Source: Heyndrickxia sporothermodurans (GTDB lineage: Bacteria; Bacillota; Bacilli; Bacillales; Bacillaceae_C). Taken from it: a stretch of 28,697 nucleotides of DNA. The notes beneath the pieces were generated by a model that saw nothing but the letters and a program-made list of their open reading frames with translations, made no database searches and was not told the origin of the DNA. Numbering within the stretch: position 1 is the stretch's first letter; every line of letters begins with the position of its first letter. Below, piece after piece: positions 16,994 through 24,566 of this stretch. A program made the position numbers and the translations under genes. The stretch is taken from the NCBI RefSeq assembly GCF_016785185.1, contig NZ_JAEKDY010000040.1; one strand, 5' to 3'.

Positions 16994-17557
16994 TTAGATT
17001 TTACCAACAAGATCAAGGCTTGGTTTAAGTGTTTCTTCGCCTTCCTTCCATTTTGCTGGGCAAACTTCACCTGGATTGTTGCGAACATATTGTGCAGCTT
17101 TCACTTTATTAATAAGTGTGCTTGCATCACGTCCGATACCATCCGCATTGATTTCAATTGCTTGGATAACACCATCTGGATCAATGATGAATGTACCACG
17201 ATCAGCTTGTCCTAATTCTTCGATGAATACATCAAAGTTGCGAGAAAGAACGTGTGCAGGATCACCAATCATTGTGTAAGTAATTTTACCAATTGCTTCT
17301 GATGTATCATGCCAAGCTTTATGTGTGAAATGAGAATCTCTTGATACAGAGAATACTTCTACTCCTAGTTCTTGAAGAGCCGGATATTGTTCTTGAAGAT
17401 CTTCAAGCTCAGTTGGGCAAACGAATGTGAAGTCTGCTGGATAGAAGCAAACGACGCTCCAGTGACCTTTGAAATTTTGTTCAGTAACTTCCACGAAATC
17501 ACCGTTTCTGTATGCTTGAGCTGTAAATGGTAGTACTTCTTTTCCGATTAAAGACAT
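16994..17557 (-). CDS. ahpC: Alkyl hydroperoxide reductase subunit C (2-Cys peroxiredoxin)
   Basis: Reduces hydrogen peroxide, organic peroxides and peroxynitrite; recycled by AhpF. 187 residues with the peroxidatic Cys47 in FTFVCPTE and resolving Cys166 in GEVCPAKW, both at the canonical positions; Thr44 and Arg (SRDSHFTHKAW region) also fit the active site. Start ATG has a perfect AGGAGG. First gene of ahpC-ahpF. A consensus-like promoter with a PerR-like box lies about 100 bases upstream, implying peroxide induction. Confidence 0.97.
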   Translation of the reverse strand: MSLIGKEVLPFTAQAYRNGDFVEVTEQNFKGHWSVVCFYPADFTFVCPTELEDLQEQYPALQELGVEVFSVSRDSHFTHKAWHDTSEAIGKITYTMIGDPAHVLSRNFDVFIEELGQADRGTFIIDPDGVIQAIEINADGIGRDASTLINKVKAAQYVRNNPGEVCPAKWKEGEETLKPSLDLVGKI

Positions 17558-17588
17558 TATTAATTCCTCCTAAGTTTTTAATTTATAA

Positions 17589-17639
17589 ATTATAGACTAC
17601 AATAAGTATTACCATAATTCCTTATTGTAAATCTATAAT
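17589..17639 (-). promoter_or_regulatory. Stem-loop in the ahpC 5' leader
   Basis: ATTATAGA (17589-17596) pairs with TCTATAAT (17632-17639), and TACAATAAG (17598-17606) with CTTATTGTA (17621-17629), around a 14-base loop. The 17 pairs are all A/T-rich apart from three. It lies between the promoter and the ribosome binding site, so it could stabilise the mRNA or act as an extra operator; the role is unknown. Confidence 0.5.
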
Positions 17640-17660
17640 CAATATTAATTTATATTAATT

Positions 17661-17689
17661 ATTATATGGAAATAATTATTCTAGGTCAA
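17661..17689 (-). promoter_or_regulatory. ahpC promoter with PerR-like box in the spacer
   Basis: On the minus strand TTGACC (17689-17684) and TATAAT (17666-17661) are exactly 17 bases apart. The spacer holds CTAGAATAATTATTT (17684-17670), which matches the PerR consensus TTATAATNATTATAA at 10 of 14 defined positions. PerR bound there would block polymerase, as known for ahpC in B. subtilis. Confidence 0.7.
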
Positions 17690-17842
17690 ATAAAAAATAC
17701 GTATAATTTGTATTATTTATGATCTTTTCGAAAATTAGTCACTAAATGCTGTTTTCGGTATAAACAAAGGGCCGTTCCTCGGTATCCCGCGAGAGTCAAG
17801 TGACTTTCGCTTGTCCTTAATCGAGTAACCAGCACGAGTAAA

Positions 17843-18030
17843 ATTAATCGGAGATTTTCCGGTTAAATGCAGAATGGAGATCGTTTCTGGGGTATATAAG
17901 GGGAGATTTTCCGCCTATGCAAAGAAAAATCTCCTATTTTCGCATTTTTCGAGTCAATAGGCGGAATTTCTCCTTCTATTTAAGCTTTTTTTATTAATAA
18001 ATACTAATTAGGCGGAATTTTTCCGCCTAT
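17843..18030 (+). repeat. Dispersed intergenic repeat, copy 1 (four CGGA...TCCG modules)
   Basis: Four palindromic modules lie at 17849-17861, 17900-17917, 17957-17980 and 18009-18029, at 52-, 60- and 50-base steps. The last is perfect (TAGGCGGAA, ttt, TTCCGCCTA). Between modules 1 and 2 and modules 2 and 3, unique stretches such as GCAGAAT, GCAAAG and TTTTTCGAGT recur in copy 2 at 24286-24475. There is no open frame or terminal repeat. The rest of the 17.7-18.1 kb gap holds nothing I recognise. Confidence 0.8.
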
Positions 18031-18090
18031 GTTTTTATCTCGGGTATTTAACCTAATCGCCAACCGATAAGTAGGGGAGTAAGGGGTGTT

Positions 18091-18160
18091 AATAAAAGAA
18101 AATTGGCAGCATATCCCTCCCTTCATACTAGAAGAATGAGAGGGGGAATATACCGCCAAT
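18091..18160 (-). terminator. Terminator of the gnt operon
   Basis: On the minus strand ATTGGC at 18160 pairs with GCCAAT ending at 18102. Inside are ATAT/ATAT, CCCCC/GGGAGGG and TCAT/ATGA pairings, followed by TTTTCTTTTATT. It is an imperfect but long stem about 40 bases beyond the gntP stop. Confidence 0.7.
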
Positions 18161-18200
18161 AGAGCAAGGGATGCTTAACGATTAATTAACTGTAATTTAT

Positions 18201-19547
18201 TTACACGACTAAACTTAATAATAAAATAAATCCTAATCCGGCTACTGAAATCACCGTCTCTAGTAATGTCCATGTTGCAAAGGTTTCTTTCATGCTTAAG
18301 CCAAAATATTCTTTAAACATCCAGAATCCAGCATCGTTAACGTGTGAGGCAATTAAACTACCTGCACCTGTTGCTAAAACAACTAAAGCGAGGTTGACAT
18401 CGGATTGTCCGAGCATTGGGATTACCAATCCAGCAGTTGTTAAGGCAGCAACCGTTGCTGATCCTAAGGAAATCCTTAAGATGGCTGCAATGATCCAAGC
18501 AAGTAAGATTGGTGATAGGGAAGTTCCCTTGAACAACTCAGCTACGTAATCACCGACTCCGCCATCTATTAATACTTGTTTGAAGGCCCCGCCGCCCCCA
18601 ATGATTAAGAGCATCATACCGATATGTGTAATTGCTGTCGTACATGAGTCCATTACTGTTTTGATAGGAATCTTTCGCGCTATTCCCATGGTATAGATTG
18701 CGACAAGTAAGGAGATTAACATAGATGTACCTGCGTCTCCGATAAAACGAATAACCGCTAGTAAACTATTATCTTCAAATCCGATTGTCTTTTGAAGCAG
18801 TGTAATAATAGTAGCGATCGACATTAAAATAACAGGAAGGATTGCTGTAAATACACTGATACCAAAACTAGGTGTATTTTCAAGCTTAAATACCTTCTGT
18901 TCACCTAAAGAGGCGATGCTGCCCATTTTCGTAAAGGATTCAGGCACAACTTTTCTAGCAAACTTTGTAAATATGGGTCCGGCAATAATAACTGTTGGAA
19001 TCGCAATAATAAAACCATAAAGTAGCACCTCACCGATGTTTGCACCATATTCTCCAGCAATAACGGTTGGTCCCGGATGAGGTGGTAGGAAACCATGAGT
19101 TACAGATAATGCCGCTGTCATCGGAATACCAAGATATAGAATAGACACCTTTAACTCTTTTGAAATAGCGAATATGATAGGAATTAATAATACTAAACCA
19201 ACTTCGAAAAATAGGGCGATACCGATGATAAAGGAGGCTGCAACTACCGCCCATTGAATATTTTTCTCACCGAATTTATTCACAAGGGTCATGGCAATTC
19301 GCTGCGCTCCCCCTGAGTCTGCAATTAACTTACCTAACATCGCTCCAAGTCCAAAAATTAATGCTAAATGCCCAAGTGTTCCGCCTAATCCAGCTTCAAT
19401 CGTTTTGACAATGTCCCCTAAAGGCATTCCAAGAGCTAAAGCAACACCAAATGATACAATGATTAATGAAATAAAAGTGTTTAATTTAAACCCCATAATT
19501 AAGATTAATAATGCTAAAATTCCAATTGCTACAATAATTAATGGCAT
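18201..19547 (-). CDS. gntP: Gluconate:proton symporter, GntP family
   Basis: Membrane importer for gluconate or a related sugar acid. 448 residues, twelve or more hydrophobic segments and family motifs: GFKLNTFISLIIVSFGVALALG near the start, LIFGLGAMLGKLIADSGGAQRIA at ~64-86, TAALSVTHGFLPPHPGPT near 144-161, IGGGGAFKQVLIDGGVGDY near 315, and LIASHVNDAGFWMFKEYF near 405. All are intact. ATG at 19547 follows AAAGGGGG. It sits after gntR and a collapsed gntK in the B. subtilis gntR-K-P order, which supports gluconate as substrate. Without a working gntK here, phosphorylation must come from elsewhere or the operon serves another substrate. Confidence 0.92.
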   Translation of the reverse strand: MPLIIVAIGILALLILIMGFKLNTFISLIIVSFGVALALGMPLGDIVKTIEAGLGGTLGHLALIFGLGAMLGKLIADSGGAQRIAMTLVNKFGEKNIQWAVVAASFIIGIALFFEVGLVLLIPIIFAISKELKVSILYLGIPMTAALSVTHGFLPPHPGPTVIAGEYGANIGEVLLYGFIIAIPTVIIAGPIFTKFARKVVPESFTKMGSIASLGEQKVFKLENTPSFGISVFTAILPVILMSIATIITLLQKTIGFEDNSLLAVIRFIGDAGTSMLISLLVAIYTMGIARKIPIKTVMDSCTTAITHIGMMLLIIGGGGAFKQVLIDGGVGDYVAELFKGTSLSPILLAWIIAAILRISLGSATVAALTTAGLVIPMLGQSDVNLALVVLATGAGSLIASHVNDAGFWMFKEYFGLSMKETFATWTLLETVISVAGLGFILLLSLVV

Positions 19548-19740
19548 TTGTTTTCCCCCTTTTGATTTAGTAAACCCCTTTGATAATTTGCAATTCTTCT
19601 ATAATCTTCTGTTAAAACTTTGGATTAGTGAATGGAAACGGATAATAATTTCCTGTATTCCTTATTTTTCCTTTCCCACTAAATAACACAGCTTTTGTAC
19701 TTGTCATACCAATATCTATTCCTAACATAAAGTTAGTCAT
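19538..19740 (-). pseudogene. gntK: gntK (gluconate kinase) remnant with large internal deletion
   Basis: ATG at 19740 overlaps the end of gntR by 8 bases and reads MTNFMLGIDIGMTSTKAVLF, the start of FGGY-type gluconate kinase (the usual GTTSTKAV has Met for Thr), then NYYPFPFTNPKF and a stop at 19612-19614. From 19618 a different frame reads LTEDYRRIANYQRGLLNQKG and ends TAA at 19538-19540, overlapping the gntP start. That resembles the kinase C-terminus. A full gene needs ~1.5 kb; only 0.2 kb remains, so about 450 codons were lost and the frame shifted. The ATP- and sugar-binding domains are gone, so it cannot be active. N-terminal identity is confident, C-terminal identity fairly so. Confidence 0.8.
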
Positions 19741-20464
19741 TCTCTTGTATGACTCCTTTAGAAAGCAATTCTTGTGATCTCCATAGGTCTTCAACTTTCC
19801 CTTGAACATCATCAAAATTTTGATGCAAGGATTTAATCATGAGTGACCGATCTTTTGTTTTGATCGCTTCAATATAGAGTTCATGATTTTTTACAATCCG
19901 TTCAAAATCCTCGTATTTTTCCTTAAACCGCATCCTCATCGATAAAAGTATGAAGCTTTCCATCACTGGTTTTAAATTATTCCAAATCATCAAGATGTAT
20001 GAATGTTTAATAGCACGAATAATCGTTTCATGGAAAAGGACATCTTGATAGGAAAATTCATCAGCATCATAATATTTGATTGCAACTTTCATCATTTCCA
20101 AAATCTTGCTAAGTTCCTTTACTAATTCATTCACATCCATTCTTACAAGCCGTTCAAATACGAACGTTTCGATGAGTAGACGGACATCATAAATTTCTTC
20201 AATTTCTTTTTCTTTTAATCCGAGGACAATAGCCCCCATTCTTTCCAATTGAATAATATTTTCGGAAGCAAGTATTTTTAACGCATCTCTAACAGGTGAG
20301 CGGCTAACAGAAAAATCTGCTGCCAATTTATTCTCTGATAGAACAGTACCGCTTTCAATTGTGCCCGAAATGATTCGCATTCTAAGCTCGTATGCAATAC
20401 GGTCTCCAGTTGAAGCTTTAGATAACCACTTTTCTGGATATAAATGTTCTGTCGATTCAACCAT
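19733..20464 (-). CDS. gntR: GntR-family transcriptional repressor of the gnt operon
   Basis: 243 residues, FadR-like subgroup. N-terminal winged helix at ~20-85 (IAYELRMRIISGTIESGTVL, ENKLAADFSVSRSPVRDALK) and an all-helical FCD effector domain (~90-220) with Asp/His residues in the DVRLLIETF and LFHETIIRA helices that usually bind metal and gluconate. Start ATG follows GGAGGA. The upstream ACTTGTATACAAGT palindrome equals the B. subtilis GntR operator, so this is an autorepressed first gene released by gluconate. The end overlaps the gntK remnant start, showing original translational coupling. Intact despite the loss of gntK. Confidence 0.92.
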   Translation of the reverse strand: MVESTEHLYPEKWLSKASTGDRIAYELRMRIISGTIESGTVLSENKLAADFSVSRSPVRDALKILASENIIQLERMGAIVLGLKEKEIEEIYDVRLLIETFVFERLVRMDVNELVKELSKILEMMKVAIKYYDADEFSYQDVLFHETIIRAIKHSYILMIWNNLKPVMESFILLSMRMRFKEKYEDFERIVKNHELYIEAIKTKDRSLMIKSLHQNFDDVQGKVEDLWRSQELLSKGVIQEND

Positions 20465-20490
20465 GAATGATCCTCCAATGTTACAAGTAG

Positions 20491-20504
20491 ACTTGTATAC
20501 AAGT
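20491..20504. promoter_or_regulatory. GntR operator
   Basis: ACTTGTATACAAGT is a perfect 14-base palindrome, immediately downstream of the gnt -10 box. It matches the B. subtilis gnt operator as I recall it (ATACTTGTATACAAGTAT). Confidence 0.85.
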
Positions 20505-20533
20505 ATTATAATTTCAATTTTTCAAAATGTAAA
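20505..20533 (-). promoter_or_regulatory. gnt operon promoter
   Basis: On the minus strand TTTACA (20533-20528) and TATAAT (20510-20505) are 17 bases apart: a strong sigma-A promoter directly upstream of the operator. Confidence 0.8.
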
Positions 20534-20541
20534 CGCTTTTT
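20528..20541. promoter_or_regulatory. CcpA cre site overlapping the gnt -35 box
   Basis: TGTAAACGCTTTTT fits TGWAARCGYTWNCW with one mismatch and covers the -35 hexamer, consistent with catabolite repression known for gnt operons. Confidence 0.55.
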
Positions 20542-20631
20542 TACCTGGTGTAAAAACTATTTTTATACTTTAATTAACTTTTTAATAGGTTATAAAGTTT
20601 TAGTTATGTATATACATGTTTCATTGATAAA

Positions 20632-20705
20632 AAATGTGATTAATTGATATTTCTTAACATAAATTTCACATTTCTATCTTGTTAATAACTAATGGGTGTT
20701 TTAAT
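20632..20705 (+). promoter_or_regulatory. Candidate ycnK promoter and operator region
   Basis: TTGTTA (20679-20684) and TTTAAT (20700-20705) could be -35 and -10 with a short 15-base spacer. Upstream, AAATGTGA (20632-20639) and TCACATTT (20666-20673) form an inverted repeat, and ATGTATATACAT (20606-20617) is a perfect palindrome. Any of these could be the copper-responsive operator; I cannot choose between them. Confidence 0.35.
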
Positions 20706-20751
20706 CTATTTATATGAAGTAAATTCCAACTAGATTAAGAGAGGTGCTTTT

Positions 20752-21351
20752 ATGTTACCGATAGAAAGGCAAAGACAAATAGTAGCTTGGTTAGAAGAAG
20801 AAGAAACGCTATCAATTTCAGAAATTAGTAGACGTTTAAATGTATCTGAAATGACCGTATATCGGGATATAAAGCCATTATTGGAGGATAAAAAGATTAC
20901 TAAAACCTCCCGTGGTGTTTCTCTGGCGACCATTGGCCATATTCCTTCGAATTCATGTACGTATTGTTTAAAGGAATTAAATAATAGACATCCTGTGCAA
21001 ATTATCACCAATGATCAGAAGGTGGAACAATTATGTTGCCCTCATTGTGGTTTATTAAGATATCGGGATATTGAAAAAAATGTCTCGCAAATCATCTGCC
21101 GCGACTTTCTACAAAATACTACGATTAGCGGGAAGTTAGCTTATTTTTTAATGGATGCTGATTTTCATTTAAATTGCTGCCAACCACAGGTACTTACGTT
21201 TGATTCATTAAAATATGCTGAACAATTTCAAAAAGGCTTTGGGGGGGTAATTTTCCAATTTGAGCAAGCCATTGAAGAAATCGTGAAAAGAATGAATGGG
21301 AATCGAAGTTGTGAGTGTCATCAATTGGGAGGTAGTTACGTTGATAAATAA
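20752..21351 (+). CDS. ycnK: Copper-responsive DeoR-type repressor YcnK
   Basis: 199 residues. Residues 1-60 are a DeoR winged helix (RQRQIVAWLEEEETLSISEI, MTVYRDIKPLL). Residues ~65-190 are a NosL-like metal-binding domain with CTYC (Cys69, Cys72), CCPHC (Cys95, 96, 99), another NCC, and the FGGVIFQFEQAIEEI ending. In B. subtilis YcnK represses ycnJ and responds to copper; the same neighbours follow here. Start ATG has AGAGGTG. The ycnJ start lies inside its last codons, so they are translationally coupled. The ligand-binding role of the Cys clusters is by homology. Confidence 0.88.
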   Translation: MLPIERQRQIVAWLEEEETLSISEISRRLNVSEMTVYRDIKPLLEDKKITKTSRGVSLATIGHIPSNSCTYCLKELNNRHPVQIITNDQKVEQLCCPHCGLLRYRDIEKNVSQIICRDFLQNTTISGKLAYFLMDADFHLNCCQPQVLTFDSLKYAEQFQKGFGGVIFQFEQAIEEIVKRMNGNRSCECHQLGGSYVDK

Positions 21352-22990
21352 CAAGAAAATTAATCTATTAATATCTCTCATTTGTCTTACTTTATTTTTA
21401 TTTCCAACCTTTACCTCCGCCCATGCTTACATAGTCAAATCCAATCCTTCTGATAACGAGATTCTCAAACAATCACCGAAAAAGATATTCATCCAATTCG
21501 ATGAGACCATCCAATCTGTGAATAATTCGATTCAAGTTTATAATGACAAAGGTAAACGGGTGGACCAGAAAAACGGGCATGTAAATGCAAAAAATTCAAC
21601 CATTCTCGAGTGCGGTTTAAACTCGAAACTTCCAAATGGTACGTATCGAATTCAATGGAAGGCTGTATCAAATGATGGGCATCCCGTTCAAGGTGTGATT
21701 CCATTTCAAATCGGTTCAGATAGTGCAGTCCAAGATGGAACAGCGATAGAGGCGAAATCAGAGGGGTATACACCGCAAAGTGATCTTATCATTATTCGTT
21801 GGTTACAATACTTTAGCAATGCAAGCTATATTGGTGCTTTATTCTTTTTACTTTTGATACTTCAAAAGGATTTAGTCCAAAATGGATATGTTAAAAAGGC
21901 GTTTAAAAAGATACTAAATTATTCGCTATTATTATTATTTTTGAGTATTATTGTCAGTTTACCATTAATGGCATCTATTGAATTAACAACATCATGGAAA
22001 CAAGTATTAAACATTGAAACGCTTAAGGATATGATTACAAATTCGGCTTATGGGAAAACGTGGTTAATCCAAGTTGGTGGTCTAATTTTATTATTGATTT
22101 TTACTTATTTATTGCATGTTAAAAGTAAATCATTACTTTACTGGATTTCTTTTATTATTGGAGTAGGTTTGATACTAACCAAAGCACTAACAAGCCATGC
22201 TGCTTCAACGACAAATGTATTATTAACGGTTGGAATGGATTTTCTCCATTTACTTTCAGCATCGATCTGGATAGGGAGCTTAGTTGTTTTTGTTGCTCTA
22301 CTTCCTTTAAGCAGGAAAGTGGATACAAAGAATCATTATCTCGAAATGATAAGAAGGTTTTCCAAGTGGGGAATCATCATTCTCCTCGTTTTAACTGCGA
22401 CAGGTATTTTTGGAAGTCTATTATATATTCCTAGTCTCCGTTCACTTATTACTACTGATTATGGACGGACATTATTAGGGAAAGTTATTCTTCTGGTTAT
22501 TATGATTATATTTGCAGCAGTGAATTTTACTAAAGGAAAACGTAAGAGTGAAAAGGGAGTTTCTCCTTCTTTATGGGGTGAATTACTAGCAGGAATAATT
22601 GTCCTAGTTCTTTCCGTTATCTTAACAAATTTACCAACGGCAATGGCATCACCGGGTCCGATAAAAGAATCAAAAACTGTAAATCAAGGAAGCAAAATTA
22701 CTTTTGAAGCAACCCCAAACGTCATCGGAAAAAATACATTTGCTATTGATTTAAAAGATCGAAATGGGCAACCAATGAAGAATATTGAGCAAGTTGTCCT
22801 TACGTTTACTTGTCAGGAGATGGATATGGGCGAGGATACGAAAACATTATTGAAAGTTAAAGAAGGCAAATATGAAGGAATGGGTATGAATTTCAATATG
22901 GCAGGTCGCTGGAATGTTCATGTTCACGTCCTGACGAAAGATTTAGCAACCCTCGATACTGACTTTAAAGTATTGGTAGGTAGTCAATAA
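21341..22990 (+). CDS. ycnJ: Copper import protein YcnJ (CopC-CopD fusion)
   Basis: 549 residues. Signal peptide 1-27 leaves His28 as mature N-terminus (HAYIVKSNPSDNEIL), the copper ligand of CopC domains; the CopC domain runs to ~130 with SNDGHPVQGVIPFQIG. About eight membrane segments form the CopD domain (~150-435) with conserved SHAA and MDFLHLLSASIWIGSL motifs. An extracellular YtkA-like domain ends the protein, containing a Met/His-rich part (QEMDMGEDTK, WNVHVHVL). TTG at 21341 is chosen: GGGAGG (21327-21332) is correctly spaced from it, while the earlier ATG at 21296 would add residues before the signal peptide and has no ribosome binding site. It overlaps ycnK by 11 bases; ycnI follows after 24 bases. 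Confidence 0.9.
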   Translation: MINNKKINLLISLICLTLFLFPTFTSAHAYIVKSNPSDNEILKQSPKKIFIQFDETIQSVNNSIQVYNDKGKRVDQKNGHVNAKNSTILECGLNSKLPNGTYRIQWKAVSNDGHPVQGVIPFQIGSDSAVQDGTAIEAKSEGYTPQSDLIIIRWLQYFSNASYIGALFFLLLILQKDLVQNGYVKKAFKKILNYSLLLLFLSIIVSLPLMASIELTTSWKQVLNIETLKDMITNSAYGKTWLIQVGGLILLLIFTYLLHVKSKSLLYWISFIIGVGLILTKALTSHAASTTNVLLTVGMDFLHLLSASIWIGSLVVFVALLPLSRKVDTKNHYLEMIRRFSKWGIIILLVLTATGIFGSLLYIPSLRSLITTDYGRTLLGKVILLVIMIIFAAVNFTKGKRKSEKGVSPSLWGELLAGIIVLVLSVILTNLPTAMASPGPIKESKTVNQGSKITFEATPNVIGKNTFAIDLKDRNGQPMKNIEQVVLTFTCQEMDMGEDTKTLLKVKEGKYEGMGMNFNMAGRWNVHVHVLTKDLATLDTDFKVLVGSQ

Positions 22991-23014
22991 TATAGAATAA
23001 GAGGAGAATCGAAA

Positions 23015-23671
23015 ATGATAAAAACAATCAAAAAGATGTCGAAAGTGCTTTTACCAACAGTTCTAGGATTATTTTTATTTTCATGTGTGGCAAGTGCCCA
23101 TGTGACAGTGAACCCAACTACTTCCACAACAGGTGCTTGGGAAACATATACAGTTAAAGTTCCAACGGAAAAAGAAATCCCTACAACTAAATTTACGATT
23201 AAAGCACCAGAGGGCGTAGAAATTGAGTCTTACCAGCCGATACCTGGGTGGAAATATTCCACTGATAAAGATGCCGATGGAAAAATAAAATCATTTACAT
23301 TCGAGGCTACTGGTGAAGGAATCTTACCTGGTCAATTCCAACAGTTTACGTTTGTTGCAAAAAACCCTGATAAGGCAACAAAAATTGCATGGGATGCTTT
23401 CCAATTTTATAAAGATGGCAGTATTGTAGAATGGACGAAAGATGAAGGTGGAGATACACCTCATTCAATTACAGATATCGTTGCAGGTGCCTCTACGGAT
23501 CAACATCATGATGATCAGGCTACAACAAATACAACAAAAAAAGAGGAAACAAAAACAACAAATGTTGAAGCATCTGACTCTGATCAATCAACTTCACTTC
23601 CTTTAATCTTATCAATCGTTGCAGTTGTCCTTTCGTTAGTTGCGCTTATCATGGCCTTTCGTAAAAAGTAA
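23015..23671 (+). CDS. ycnI: Copper-binding YcnI (DUF1775) membrane-anchored protein
   Basis: 218 residues. Signal peptide 1-28 (ASA cleavage) exposes His29 in HVTVNPTTSTTGAWETYTVKVP, the N-terminal histidine that with a Trp holds Cu(II) in this family. The DUF1775 domain covers ~29-160 with GWKYSTDKDADGKI, GILPGQFQQFTFVAKNP and the FYKDGSIVEW segment. A Thr/Lys/Asp-rich linker with HHDDQ follows, then a C-terminal membrane anchor (~193-214) and a short basic tail. Likely hands copper to YcnJ at the outer membrane surface. Start ATG follows AGAGGAG. Last gene of ycnK-ycnJ-ycnI. Confidence 0.92.
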   Translation: MIKTIKKMSKVLLPTVLGLFLFSCVASAHVTVNPTTSTTGAWETYTVKVPTEKEIPTTKFTIKAPEGVEIESYQPIPGWKYSTDKDADGKIKSFTFEATGEGILPGQFQQFTFVAKNPDKATKIAWDAFQFYKDGSIVEWTKDEGGDTPHSITDIVAGASTDQHHDDQATTNTTKKEETKTTNVEASDSDQSTSLPLILSIVAVVLSLVALIMAFRKK

Positions 23672-23672
23672 T

Positions 23673-23722
23673 ATAAACAAAAAATGACTTATTCATTAGT
23701 TGAATAGGTCATTTTTTGTTTA
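23673..23722. terminator. Bidirectional terminator between ycnI and the VOC gene
   Basis: TATAAACAAAAAATGAC with TATTCA pairs almost perfectly with TGAATA and GTCATTTTTTGTTTATA around a TTAG-type loop. A-runs and T-runs on both sides serve the two convergent genes. Confidence 0.88.
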
Positions 23723-23739
23723 TAAAGGAAGTTATGATG

Positions 23740-24120
23740 TTATTGAGCATGAACCTCACTCATTAATGCATGGGTGTTCCCTTCTGTATCTTTAAAAAAA
23801 GTCATCCAAGTCTCGGTTTGTCCCATTTTTGCTACGAGATGTGGCTCGTCGATGAAGGTAACTCCATCACGAAGGAATTTCTCATAAGTATTTTTTATCT
23901 GATCAACTTGAAAATAGATGACAGAGCTGGCGTTGGCAAACTCGTCTTTTTCCGGCAAGCTTAGTAAAAGACGCAGGCCGTTACATTCAAAAAACGCCAT
24001 AGTATCCGTATTAAATAATAAAGGAAGATTCAGTTGGTCTTTATAAAAGTGTATAGCCCTTTCTAAATCTTTAACAGGTACCCCTATTTGTCCTACCTTT
24101 TGAATAAAATCAGCATCCAT
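23740..24120 (-). CDS. VOC-family (glyoxalase/bleomycin-resistance fold) protein
   Basis: 126 residues from ATG 24120, which has AAGGGG at good spacing; a longer upstream frame to 24225 lacks a ribosome binding site and reads unlike the family. Two beta-alpha-beta-beta-beta units are visible: QIGVPVKDLERAIHFYKDQL at the front and YFQVDQIKNTYEKFLRDGV then FFKDTEGNTHALMSEV at the back. Possible metal ligands are the first-strand Gln, Glu in the FFECNG strand, and the final His/Glu. It may be a lyase, dioxygenase or binding protein; substrate cannot be assigned. Single gene, convergent with ycnI. Confidence 0.82.
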   Translation of the reverse strand: MDADFIQKVGQIGVPVKDLERAIHFYKDQLNLPLLFNTDTMAFFECNGLRLLLSLPEKDEFANASSVIYFQVDQIKNTYEKFLRDGVTFIDEPHLVAKMGQTETWMTFFKDTEGNTHALMSEVHAQ

Positions 24121-24285
24121 AAAATTTTTCCCCTTCCATCGACAGTTTGTTATAAGCTTTAACTGGAAAATTCCGAATCCCAATTTAATAGGTAAAAAGA
24201 ATTTTCCGACAATTATATTATACATGATAGAAAGAGCCCTATGTATGTAAATGTAATTAGTTCCGTTTCGGTGGAGTAGATAATC

Positions 24286-24475
24286 AAATTAAGCGGAGAT
24301 TTTCCGGTTAAACAGCAGAATAGAGCTCGGTTCGGGGGATTTAAGCGGAAGTTTTCCGATTAAGCAAAGCAAAAGTACTTATTTTCACGTTTTTCGAGTT
24401 AATAGTCGGAATTTTTCCGTCTATTTAACTATATTTTTAGTGCTATTTCTTAATTAAGCGGAAATTCTCCGCTTA
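24286..24475 (+). repeat. Dispersed intergenic repeat, copy 2 (four CGGA...TCCG modules)
   Basis: Modules at 24290-24310, 24340-24363, 24399-24425 and 24452-24477 step by 52, 60 and 53 bases, matching copy 1 at 17843-18030 in the same orientation. Shared stretches include CGGAGATTTTCCGGTTAA, GCAGAAT, GCAAAG, ATTTTC, TTTTTCGAGT, AATAG, and CTATTTAA. It fills the gap between the VOC gene and the ABC permease; nothing else is seen there apart from the terminator. Confidence 0.8.
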
Positions 24476-24535
24476 TCAAACTCAATTTAGCGTCTAATGA
24501 ACTTGTACAATTTCCCCTTTAACATATTAAAGACA

Positions 24536-24561
24536 AAAGCTTGGGGGAAATCCCAAGCTTT
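24536..24561 (-). terminator. Terminator of the Bce-type ABC operon
   Basis: AAAGCTTGGG and CCCAAGCTTT pair perfectly around a short loop just after the permease stop. On the minus strand it is followed by a TTTTGTCTTT tail. Confidence 0.75.
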
Positions 24562-24566
24562 GCTAA

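Noticed and set aside
17849..18029. The CGGA palindrome modules as a CRISPR array
   Set aside because: Only four units with unequal steps, degenerate palindromes, spacer-like parts shared between two distant copies, and no cas genes.
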